DNA of 5,323 bases from positions 1-5,323 of the forward strand of contig DSBB01000143.1 in assembly GCA_011046175.1 (NCBI GenBank). The letters run 5' to 3'. Made by a program: the position numbers and the translations under genes. The notes under the pieces were generated by a model. It was not told where the DNA came from and ran no database searches. It worked only from the letters and a program-made list of their open reading frames with translations. Position 1 is the stretch's first letter, and each line of letters starts with the position of its first letter. This document shows, in pieces, positions 1-5,323 of this stretch. This DNA comes from Candidatus Hydrogenedentota bacterium. Its GTDB lineage: Bacteria; Hydrogenedentota; Hydrogenedentia; Hydrogenedentales; CAITNO01.

Positions 1-294
1 GTTGAAGGTGAAGGCGAACCCGTTGAAGGTGAAGGCGAACCCGTTGAAGGTGAAGGCGAACCCGTTGAAGGCGAAGGCGAACCCGTTGAAGGTGAAGGCG
101 AACCCGTTGAAGGCGAAGGCGAACCCGCGGAAGGTGAAGGCGAACCCGTTGAAGGCGAAGGCGAACCCGCTGAAGGTGAAGGTGAACCCGCGGAAGGTGA
201 AGGCGAACCCGTTGAAGGCGAAGGTGAACCCGCTGAAGGTGAAGGCGAACCCGCTGAAGGTGAAGGCGAACCCGCTGAAGGTGAAGGCGAACCG
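1..294 (+). repeat. 14 tandem 21-bp units encoding [V/A]EGEGEP
   Basis: Fourteen contiguous units of exactly 21 bp run without an indel from base 1 to 294 and may continue to the left. Each encodes a heptad with three Glu, so this stretch carries 42 negative charges and no basic residue. Variation is confined to the first codon (GTT, GCT or GCG, giving Val or Ala), GGT/GGC wobble at the two Gly codons, and CCG in place of CCC in the last unit. First residues run V V V V V V A V A A V A A A. The array lies directly before the first PKD domain and probably forms an extended acidic spacer. Because the unit is a multiple of three, gain or loss of units keeps the frame. Confidence 0.97.
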
Positions 295-3246
295 GAAGGA
301 ATTCAGGCGTTTTACAGCATGTCCGCCGCTACAGGCGATCCGCCGCTGCTTGTCTCATTCACAGATGAATCGGTCACAGACATCGGTGATATAGAAACTT
401 GGGCGTGGGATTTCGGCGATGGCGCTGTCAGCGACGCACAGCATCCCGAGCATATCTATGAAGACCCGGGCTACTATGCGGTGAAACTGACCGTGACAAG
501 CCCTGCCGGCGCGTCCACCTTGTTGGTTGATCCGGCAGTGGTGGTCAATCTTTCGGACGGAACGCCGCCGCCCGACCCTGCTGAGCAATTGCCGCGTCCC
601 CTTGCCGCATCGTTATCCGGCGGGTTGATGCTTGGCGCTCCCGAGGACGAGGGCGAAGGCGAGGGCGAAAAAGCCGCCGGTCATGGCATAAAAAGCGTTG
701 ACGGCCCGCTGTTCTTGCGCACCATCGGCGGAACTGTCGCCGTTGACGAGGAAACCGGCGCGTTTGATGAGTTGCCGGCGGTAGGCGAAAACGTCAGCCA
801 GGCGGTTTACATGGAAAACGAAGCCGGCGTCTTGCTGGGTGTGGCCTATCTGCCGCCTGTGTCCGCGCAGAAGGCCGACGGGGTTACGTTTGACGCAGAC
901 GCTTTCGCGCTCGGGCTTATCCGCTTCCATCCCTATATCAACGTGTTGGCGCCCCAGCATGAAGCGTTGATCATGCAGGCCGTTATGGAACACCCCGACT
1001 ACCCCGCCTTTGCGGCGAGTATTGTCACTGTCATCACCGACGCCGATTACGCCGGACTTTCCTTCGCAAATCATCCCGAACTCTTTGAAGACGCGCTGCG
1101 CATCGGCTTCGAGGCCATGTATGCCCTGGACGAAGAAGAGGAAAAGGAAGTTTCGGGAAAACATGACAAATCGGATGCCTTATTCATGCTTAACGTCCTG
1201 GACGCGCCAGGACCTGAAGTTACCCTGGTCAATCCATACTTGTGTTTCTACGGCGTGGATTTCGGCGTCGGAAACGTCTACCCCACCGTGTTGCGCGGAC
1301 CCAAACGCGCCTACTCCCCCGAAGTATGGTATAAACCCTGGACGCTTTCAATGACGCCGCCTTATCAGAGAAACCACAGGCTGCCCGAAGGGCCGTTTAC
1401 CGTTACCTTTCACAAAGGAATGAACGCCAGTGTGCCCGGTTGGAGCGACGTGAGCACAGCGCAAGGGCTTGCCACATGGGCCAACTTTACCAAGTTGTGT
1501 ATGGCAGCGCTGAAATCAATGGGACTTTTCATGCCGGTGGAAGATAATCACATCGAGCGTTTTCTCGCCACCGCGCCCAACCCCGATTTTGACATCATGG
1601 AAATAGTCGTCGCCATGAGCAATGAAATCAGCTCCTTTGAAATTGTTGCGGCGGTTGCCGGGTGGCTGGCCACCCCAGAGAACTGGAACAAGTTCGCCGC
1701 ATGGGTGTGGCGTGCGACCGTGACAAACGAACAACTGGCATTGCATCATGATCAGGTCGGCGCCGCGCTGCTGCACGCGGACAAACTATTACATGGCTTC
1801 CGCCGGGCGTTCTCCTACGCAAGCACCTACGTGCTCCTGCCTGAACGGGTGAGCAATCAATACGTGCCCTTTTTATATGATCTGCTCTTTGGCGCCCCGC
1901 CAACCCAAACCGTAACCTTTTTTCATGAACACTACGCGCTGCAGGATATGGACGCGCTGATTCCGCCTTATGCGTTTTTCAATGTTGATTCGCTCAACCC
2001 GCTCCCCTTCGACAGCATCAACTTCGATACGGCGGGCTCCACGCCGAGAATGTGGGGGAACAAGGATGCGAAGTCGGATGGACTCGAGTTCCGGTGGGAC
2101 TTCAATGGCAACGGCCAGTGGAACACCGGATGGAGCGCCAATGCTACGGAACAGTTCGCCTACGCCACGCCCGGCGTATACCGCCCGCGACTCGAAGCGC
2201 GTGATGCGAATGGGCTCACAGCAATATACGCCCGCGACCTGCCCGTAGGCGAACGGGAAGATTTTTGGGCGCCGCCAGTGCTACCCGGCGAAATGCTCCC
2301 CGTGCCCGCTGGCTGGTTCGAGATGGGGCGGCCGTATACGGACACGGGCGACAGCTTTGAAGTGCCGGTGCATGACGTGTATCTGGACGCGTACCAGATC
2401 GGCAAATATCCGGTGACGAATCAGGAATACGCGGACGTATTGAACTGGGCGCTGGCGGCAGGCTACCTGACCAATTCCAGCGGCGGCGCTTATACGGGCG
2501 GGCTGGTCTACGCCTACGGCCTGCCTATCGCCGACACAGCGAGCAACAGCGATTATTCGCAGATTACCTACAGCGGCGGCGTGTTCGGTGTGCGCAGTCG
2601 GACGGGCCACAACAGCCAGAGTTTTTCCATGGCCGACCATCCCATGGTGCGGGTGTCATGGTACGGCGCGGTGGCCTATTGCAACTGGTTGAGCACTATA
2701 AACGGATTGCAGCCCTGTTACGACACGTCGAACTGGACGCGCTATGAACCTGCGCGCAACGGCTACCGCCTGCCCACTGAGGCGGAGTGGGAACGCGCGG
2801 CGGCTTGGGACGGCAGTAAGCACTGGCGCTACGGCATGACCAGTGACACGATTGACATTACCCGCGCGAACTACTATGACGGCAGTCACGCGAACCCGCT
2901 GGGGCTGACGAGTACGCCGTACACGTCGCCTGTGGGCTGGTATAACGGGGTGAATCCGGCGCGGCTGAGCGCCCCCGGCACGTTGACTGTGAATGCGACG
3001 AGTCCCGTGGGCGCGTATGACATGAGCGGGAACGTGTGGGAGTGGTGCCACGACTGGTGGTATCGGGTGTACACGACAGACCCGGTGAGCAACCCTACCG
3101 GCCCGGGTTCGGGTTCTTACCGGGTGCTTCGCGGCGGGTACTGGGGCAACGATGCCCCCTACTGCCGCGCCGCCCACCGCGGCCGCTACTACCCGGACGA
3201 TCGCTACAGCAGCAACGGGTTCCGTGTTGCGCGTGCCTCGGACTAA
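1..3246 (+). CDS. Large modular surface protein: acidic heptad repeats, PKD, unknown region, PKD-like, FGE-sulfatase domain (5' partial)
   Basis: The reading frame is open from base 1 to a TAA at 3244-3246, giving 1081 visible residues; the true start lies upstream. Numbering from base 1, residues 1-98 are 14 [V/A]EGEGEP heptads. Residues about 101-184 are a PKD domain with the hallmark WDFGDG at 136-141 and a Y-x-x-PGYYAVKLTV strand. Residues 188-230 are a Pro- and Glu/Gly-rich linker, and 231-656 are unassigned. Residues 657-750 are a second PKD-like domain (RWDFNGNG from 698, then an ATPGVYRPRLEA strand). Residues 764-1079 form an FGE-sulfatase/SUMF1 fold with GKYPVTNQEY (801-810), GYRLPTEAEWERAA (from 921), GNVWEW (1010-1015) and a GFRVAR ending. 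The ATG at 319 falls inside the first PKD strand and has no ribosome binding site, so it is not the start. PKD domains usually mediate extracellular adhesion or spacing, so export is inferred. No C-terminal anchor or sorting signal is visible. The enzymatic role of the C-terminal domain is doubtful because one FGE catalytic cysteine is missing. Confidence 0.9.
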   Translation, partial: VEGEGEPVEGEGEPVEGEGEPVEGEGEPVEGEGEPVEGEGEPAEGEGEPVEGEGEPAEGEGEPAEGEGEPVEGEGEPAEGEGEPAEGEGEPAEGEGEPEGIQAFYSMSAATGDPPLLVSFTDESVTDIGDIETWAWDFGDGAVSDAQHPEHIYEDPGYYAVKLTVTSPAGASTLLVDPAVVVNLSDGTPPPDPAEQLPRPLAASLSGGLMLGAPEDEGEGEGEKAAGHGIKSVDGPLFLRTIGGTVAVDEETGAFDELPAVGENVSQAVYMENEAGVLLGVAYLPPVSAQKADGVTFDADAFALGLIRFHPYINVLAPQHEALIMQAVMEHPDYPAFAASIVTVITDADYAGLSFANHPELFEDALRIGFEAMYALDEEEEKEVSGKHDKSDALFMLNVLDAPGPEVTLVNPYLCFYGVDFGVGNVYPTVLRGPKRAYSPEVWYKPWTLSMTPPYQRNHRLPEGPFTVTFHKGMNASVPGWSDVSTAQGLATWANFTKLCMAALKSMGLFMPVEDNHIERFLATAPNPDFDIMEIVVAMSNEISSFEIVAAVAGWLATPENWNKFAAWVWRATVTNEQLALHHDQVGAALLHADKLLHGFRRAFSYASTYVLLPERVSNQYVPFLYDLLFGAPPTQTVTFFHEHYALQDMDALIPPYAFFNVDSLNPLPFDSINFDTAGSTPRMWGNKDAKSDGLEFRWDFNGNGQWNTGWSANATEQFAYATPGVYRPRLEARDANGLTAIYARDLPVGEREDFWAPPVLPGEMLPVPAGWFEMGRPYTDTGDSFEVPVHDVYLDAYQIGKYPVTNQEYADVLNWALAAGYLTNSSGGAYTGGLVYAYGLPIADTASNSDYSQITYSGGVFGVRSRTGHNSQSFSMADHPMVRVSWYGAVAYCNWLSTINGLQPCYDTSNWTRYEPARNGYRLPTEAEWERAAAWDGSKHWRYGMTSDTIDITRANYYDGSHANPLGLTSTPYTSPVGWYNGVNPARLSAPGTLTVNATSPVGAYDMSGNVWEWCHDWWYRVYTTDPVSNPTGPGSGSYRVLRGGYWGNDAPYCRAAHRGRYYPDDRYSSNGFRVARASD
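127..252 (+). repeat. Two copies of a 63-bp (three-unit) higher-order repeat
   Basis: Units 7-9 (127-189) and 10-12 (190-252) share the same order of first codons (GCG, GTT, GCT) and nearly the same Gly-codon wobble. They differ at two GGC/GGT positions only, so 61 of 63 bases match. This looks like a duplication of a three-unit block inside the array. A separate exact 42-bp duplication (units 3-4 versus 5-6, 43-84 and 85-126) lies just upstream. Confidence 0.85.
643..672 (+). repeat. Short secondary acidic EGEGEGE tract
   Basis: Residues 215-224 read EDEGEGEGEK, a short version of the Glu-Gly pattern of the N-terminal array, lying after the proline-rich linker that follows the first PKD domain. 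It probably marks a flexible boundary between the PKD domain and the unassigned central region. It uses GAG and GAA mixed with GGC, whereas the main array uses only GAA, so it need not be a recent copy of that array. Confidence 0.7.
691..1968 (+). other. Unassigned central region of the surface protein (about 425 residues)
   Basis: Residues 231-656 of the visible protein match no family I recognise. Residues about 245-290 look beta-rich (FLRTIGGTVAVDEETG, then GVLLGVAYLPP). Residues 296-378 look helical, and the pattern of Asp-Ala-Asp before hydrophobic helices resembles uncharacterised segments I recall in other large exported bacterial proteins. An acidic patch DEEEEKE starts at residue 377. 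From about 395 a Tyr/Trp/Pro-rich stretch (NPYLCFYGVDFG, YKPWTLSMTPPY) precedes another mainly helical stretch to about 640. I see no membrane segment and no catalytic motif. Confidence 0.5.
2290..3237 (+). other. FGE-sulfatase (SUMF1) domain with only one of two active-site cysteines
   Basis: Residues 764-1079 cover a full-length FGE-like domain. In true FGE the C-terminal motif reads GGS-Y-x-C-H-x-S-Y-C, where the two cysteines bind copper and do the chemistry. Here the same stretch is GGYWGNDAPYC: Asn1050 occupies the first cysteine position and Cys1055 the second. Sulfatase activation is therefore unlikely. The family includes many members (PvdO-like, EgtB-related, diversity-generating-retroelement targets) that use the fold for other enzymology or for ligand binding, and this domain more likely belongs among them. 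It also carries a long insertion (about 822-870, Gly/Tyr/Ser-rich) between the first conserved block and the MVRVSWYGAVAYCNWLS block. Confidence 0.85.
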
Positions 3247-3299
3247 CTCGATTTGTACTCTTTTTTCTTTACCCTTTATCCCGCGCGAAAGGCAACGGA
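3247..3299 (+). other. Intergenic gap with pyrimidine run, no clear terminator
   Basis: The 53 bp between the surface-protein stop and the next start contain a T/C-rich run (about 3254-3280) followed by a purine-rich Shine-Dalgarno region. No GC-rich hairpin precedes the T-run, so an intrinsic terminator is not supported. I also see no convincing -35/-10 pair. Transcription may read through, or a promoter may lie inside the upstream coding sequence. Confidence 0.5.
3287..3292 (+). promoter_or_regulatory. Ribosome binding site for the URO-D-family gene
   Basis: GAAAGG lies 7 bases before the ATG at 3300. It decides the start: the frame is open further upstream to 3036, but that part overlaps the well-supported FGE domain in another frame and has no family similarity. 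Confidence 0.7.
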
Positions 3300-4490
3300 A
3301 TGAATGACATTCGCCTATTTGATTTGCCCGATCTTACGGACAGGGATTTCACGAAACACAACGACGCGACAAAGGCGTTGTGGAAGGCGTTTGACGAAAA
3401 TACGCACACCCGCGTGCCGGTGCGGTTTGGCACGAATCCGCGCATGTTGATGCAGGACCCGGCGTACAACACGAACGGCGTCACCTATCAGGAATACATG
3501 AGCGATCCGGAGTTGATGGGACAGGGCGTATTGGAGTGGCTTTACTGGTCGCGGTTCCTGCTGCCGGGTGATGATGAGAAAGGACTGCCGGAATACTGGC
3601 AGATTCATATTGATTTTGAGAACATCTATGACGCGGCTTGGTTCGGCGCGCCCATTTATTTCCATGACGACCAGGTGCCCTATGCCGCGCCGATGCTGCA
3701 GGATGACAATAAGCGGATGCTCTTTGACAAGGGCATTCCCGACTCCTTTGCCGGCGAATGGGCGGCGCGCGCCCTGCAGTTCATCGCGCATTTCGAGAAG
3801 AAGAGCAAGGCGGGCTGGACGTTTCTGGGCAGGCCGGTGAAAGCGCCGGACGCCGCGCCGTTCATGGGCACGGACGGCGCGTTCACCGCGGCGGCGGCGT
3901 TGCGCGGCGCGACGGCGCTCTGCGCCGACCTGCTGCTGGACCCCGATTATGTGGAGGAATTGCTTGATTATCTTACGGACGCGATTATTGCGCGTATGAA
4001 AGCATGGCGCAACCATTTCGGACAGCCGGAGCAGATGGACAACTTCGGCACCGCCGATGACTCCGTGGAAATGTTGTCCGCGGAACAATACCGGCACTTT
4101 GTGCTGCCGCGACACCGGCGCCTGTACGAGGCCTTTGGCGCGCAAGGCAAGCGCGGCATCCACCTCTGCGGCAATGCGCAACGCCTTTTCCCTGTTCTCA
4201 AGAATGAATTAAACGTTACCGAATATGACACGGGTTTCCCGATTGACTTCGCGCTGTTCCGCAAGGAAATGGGGACGGACGTCCTGATAGCGGGCGGGCC
4301 CGCCGCGCCGTTTTTTGTGGAACCGACGCCGGAGGCGCTGCTGCGGGAAACGGAGCGTATTTTGAAATCAGGCATCCTTGATGGCGGACGGTTTATCCTG
4401 CGCGAGGGCAACAACCTGCCGCCGCGAACGCCTTTGGCCAATTGCGCGGCGTTCTATGCTCTCGGAAGCAACTGGCGCATCCCGCGTTAG
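3300..4490 (+). CDS. Uroporphyrinogen-decarboxylase-superfamily protein, corrinoid/CoM methyltransferase-like
   Basis: The 396-residue product fits the URO-D superfamily in length and motif order: VPVRFGTNPR (39-48), HIDFENIYDAAWFGAPIYF (Asp105), GTDGAFTAAAALRG (from 190), ADDS plus a LSAEQYRHFVLP helix (252 onward), IHLCGN (287-292), and a C-terminal EGNNLPPRTPLAN block. His288-x-Cys290 matches the first part of the His-x-Cys...Cys zinc site that activates the thiol in MtaA/MtbA/CmuA-type methyltransferases. The third cysteine usually sits in a GC-x-x-PP-x-TP motif; here that position appears to be Asn371, with a Cys at 382 as a possible substitute. True HemE is unlikely given the divergent N-terminus and the HxC motif. 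Substrate is unknown; a soluble cytoplasmic TIM-barrel enzyme is expected. It is followed after 12 bp by comB and is probably co-transcribed with it. Confidence 0.85.
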   Translation: MNDIRLFDLPDLTDRDFTKHNDATKALWKAFDENTHTRVPVRFGTNPRMLMQDPAYNTNGVTYQEYMSDPELMGQGVLEWLYWSRFLLPGDDEKGLPEYWQIHIDFENIYDAAWFGAPIYFHDDQVPYAAPMLQDDNKRMLFDKGIPDSFAGEWAARALQFIAHFEKKSKAGWTFLGRPVKAPDAAPFMGTDGAFTAAAALRGATALCADLLLDPDYVEELLDYLTDAIIARMKAWRNHFGQPEQMDNFGTADDSVEMLSAEQYRHFVLPRHRRLYEAFGAQGKRGIHLCGNAQRLFPVLKNELNVTEYDTGFPIDFALFRKEMGTDVLIAGGPAAPFFVEPTPEALLRETERILKSGILDGGRFILREGNNLPPRTPLANCAAFYALGSNWRIPR

Positions 4491-4493
4491 AGG
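4489..4493 (+). promoter_or_regulatory. Ribosome binding site for comB, favouring the ATG at 4503
   Basis: AGAGG overlaps the stop codon of the upstream gene and lies 9 bases before the ATG at 4503. The alternative TTG at 4497 would be only 3 bases away, which is too close, so the ATG is preferred. Confidence 0.65.
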
Positions 4494-4502
4494 TCGTTGC
4501 GT

Positions 4503-5240
4503 ATGCGTCTTCATATTATCGAGGGAGAAGCCGGTTGCCGCTTCGCGGCTGACCGTCGCGCTGCGGCGGTCATTGTGGACGCCTTGCGCGCCAGCGCCAC
4601 GGCGACGGCGCTGCTTTATCATGGCGCGACGAAACTACTTGTTACACGCGCGGTAGAAAATGCCTTCGTCTTGAAGGCAGAATATACGGATGCGCTGTTG
4701 TTCGGCGAGCGCGGCGGTCTGCCGCCGTCCGGCTTCGACTTCGGCAACAGCCCGTTGGAAGCCGCCCATGGGAAAGGCCGGCGCATCATTTTTACCACTA
4801 CCACCGGCGCGGGACGCATGATTGAGGCATGGGGCGCAACGCCGCTGCTTATGGGAAGCACGGTGAACAGCGCGTATGTTGTACAATACCTGCTCAAGCG
4901 GAATGTTCAGGAAGTTGTGCTTGTTCCCGCAGGACTAATGAATGAACCGCACTTCGACGCGCAGGAAGACTGGGCGGCAGCGGCTCATATCGCGGAGCGT
5001 CTCTGCAATGCCGACCCAATGGAATGGGGCGAAGGGCATGAGCGGTTTCTGGCGTATTGGGAACGCATTCAAGCGGAAGGGCTACCGGCGCTCTTTGCGT
5101 CCGCGCCCCATGCGGATAAACTCCGCGCGGTGGGCAGGGACGAAGACATTGGCTGGTGCGCCCGGACAGACGTGTATGACGCCGCGCCTCTCGCGACGGA
5201 ACAGCGTCCGTGGTGCGTAGTCGTGCGCAATGTGGGATGA
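4503..5240 (+). CDS. comB: 2-phosphosulfolactate phosphatase (ComB family)
   Basis: ComB (EC 3.1.3.71) is a Mg-dependent phosphatase that converts 2-phosphosulfolactate to 3-sulfolactate, on the phosphoenolpyruvate route to coenzyme M in methanogens and for sulfolactate in some bacteria (Bacillus YitC). From the ATG the product is 245 residues, the normal family length. Family landmarks appear in order: VIVDALRASATA (23-34), LLFGERGGLPPSGFDFGNSPLE (65-86), IIFTTTTGAGRM (95-106), and the C-terminal WCARTDVYDAAP (218-229). The third block usually reads TTNGT in the homologues I recall; here it is TTTGAG, so the active-site loop may be altered. There is no signal peptide or membrane segment, so it should be cytoplasmic. 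It sits between the URO-D-family gene (12 bp upstream) and a polX-like gene (15 bp downstream). ComA and the later pathway genes are not in this window. Confidence 0.88.
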   Translation: MRLHIIEGEAGCRFAADRRAAAVIVDALRASATATALLYHGATKLLVTRAVENAFVLKAEYTDALLFGERGGLPPSGFDFGNSPLEAAHGKGRRIIFTTTTGAGRMIEAWGATPLLMGSTVNSAYVVQYLLKRNVQEVVLVPAGLMNEPHFDAQEDWAAAAHIAERLCNADPMEWGEGHERFLAYWERIQAEGLPALFASAPHADKLRAVGRDEDIGWCARTDVYDAAPLATEQRPWCVVVRNVG

Positions 5241-5244
5241 CAAC

Positions 5245-5249
5245 AGGAG
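5245..5249 (+). promoter_or_regulatory. Ribosome binding site for the polX-like gene
   Basis: A strong AGGAG lies 6 bases before the ATG at 5256, in the 15-bp gap after the comB stop. It is the best Shine-Dalgarno sequence in the window and supports the short partial gene that follows. Confidence 0.8.
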
Positions 5250-5255
5250 TATTTG

Positions 5256-5323
5256 ATGGATAACACGCAAATAGCAGCGGCGCTTCACGAAATTGCGCTG
5301 CTGTTGGAAATCACGGGCGACAA
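5256..5323 (+). CDS. polX: Probable PolX-family DNA polymerase/3'-5' exonuclease (3' partial)
   Basis: Only 22 codons are visible before the window ends, beginning MDNTQIAAALHEIALLLEI and then TGD. Bacterial and archaeal PolX proteins typically start with a closely similar helix, of the type (I)AxIFxEIADLLEIKGEN, leading into the helix-hairpin-helix DNA-binding region. The full protein would then carry a family-X polymerase core and a C-terminal PHP exonuclease domain and would act in base-excision gap repair. The start is supported by a strong AGGAG 6 bases upstream. The assignment rests on one helix alone, so another helix-hairpin-helix protein is possible. Its closeness to comB suggests shared transcription rather than shared function. 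Confidence 0.65.
   Translation, partial: MDNTQIAAALHEIALLLEITGD

Noticed and set aside
1..294. CRISPR array
   Set aside because: The units are directly contiguous 21-mers with no unique spacers, and they encode a regular protein heptad in frame with the downstream domains.
319..321. ATG as the start of the surface-protein gene
   Set aside because: It lies within the first PKD strand (FYSM), has no Shine-Dalgarno sequence, and the frame is open from base 1 through the acidic repeats.
2..394. Frame-shifted open frame through the repeat, encoding a basic KVKANPL heptad protein with its own ATG-like start
   Set aside because: A 21-bp repeat keeps any stop-free frame open along its whole length. 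This frame ends inside the PKD domain and shows no ribosome binding site, whereas the EGEGEP frame continues into recognisable domains.
2290..3237. Diversity-generating-retroelement variable region in the FGE-like domain
   Set aside because: FGE-type folds can be retroelement targets, but there is no template repeat, reverse transcriptase or accessory gene in the window.
3254..3280. Intrinsic terminator at the T-rich run after the surface-protein gene
   Set aside because: No GC-rich inverted repeat precedes the T-run, and the gap is only 53 bp.
3036..3299. Upstream extension of the URO-D-family gene overlapping the surface-protein gene
   Set aside because: The extra residues are Arg/Pro-rich shadow of the FGE domain, and a good ribosome binding site sits before the ATG at 3300.
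3315..4181. 288-residue open frame on the minus strand opposite the URO-D-family gene
   Set aside because: The translation is Arg/Ala/Val-rich with no family motifs, as expected for the shadow of a GC-rich gene; the + strand has clear URO-D motifs.

Overview
The window is GC-rich bacterial DNA with every supported gene on the + strand. Three genes are complete at their 3' ends and a fourth is cut by the window end. The best guess for the source is a member of the Planctomycetes-Verrucomicrobia-Lentisphaerae / Candidatus Hydrogenedentes sphere. This rests on the long Glu-Gly-Glu-Gly-Pro linker, the PKD plus FGE-sulfatase surface protein and the divergent URO-D-family protein, a combination I recall as frequent there. 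It is an inference from style, not a phylogenetic result.

Region 1 (1-3246) is the 3' part of one large gene that runs in from the left. It opens with 14 exact-length 21-bp repeats encoding the heptad [V/A]EGEGEP. These are followed by a PKD domain, about 470 residues I cannot assign, a second PKD-like domain, and a C-terminal formylglycine-generating-enzyme-like (FGE-sulfatase/SUMF1) domain. Only one of the two catalytic cysteines of true FGE is present. The product is probably exported and acts at the cell surface or outside the cell, but the N-terminus that would show a signal peptide is missing.

Region 2 (3300-5323) is a tight co-directional run. It contains a uroporphyrinogen-decarboxylase-superfamily protein of the corrinoid/CoM methyltransferase-like type (3300-4490), a ComB-type 2-phosphosulfolactate phosphatase (4503-5240), and the first 22 codons of what looks like a PolX-type DNA polymerase (5256 to the end). 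The gaps are 12 and 15 bp, each with a recognisable Shine-Dalgarno sequence, so one transcript is likely. The 53-bp gap after the surface-protein gene shows no terminator hairpin or convincing promoter, so whether that gene belongs to the same transcript is open.

The most suggestive biological link is the URO-D-family methyltransferase-like gene beside comB. Some members of the former (MtaA/MtbA) methylate coenzyme M, and ComB makes sulfolactate on one coenzyme M pathway. I did not see a CRISPR array, tRNA, rRNA, insertion sequence or evident novel defence system.
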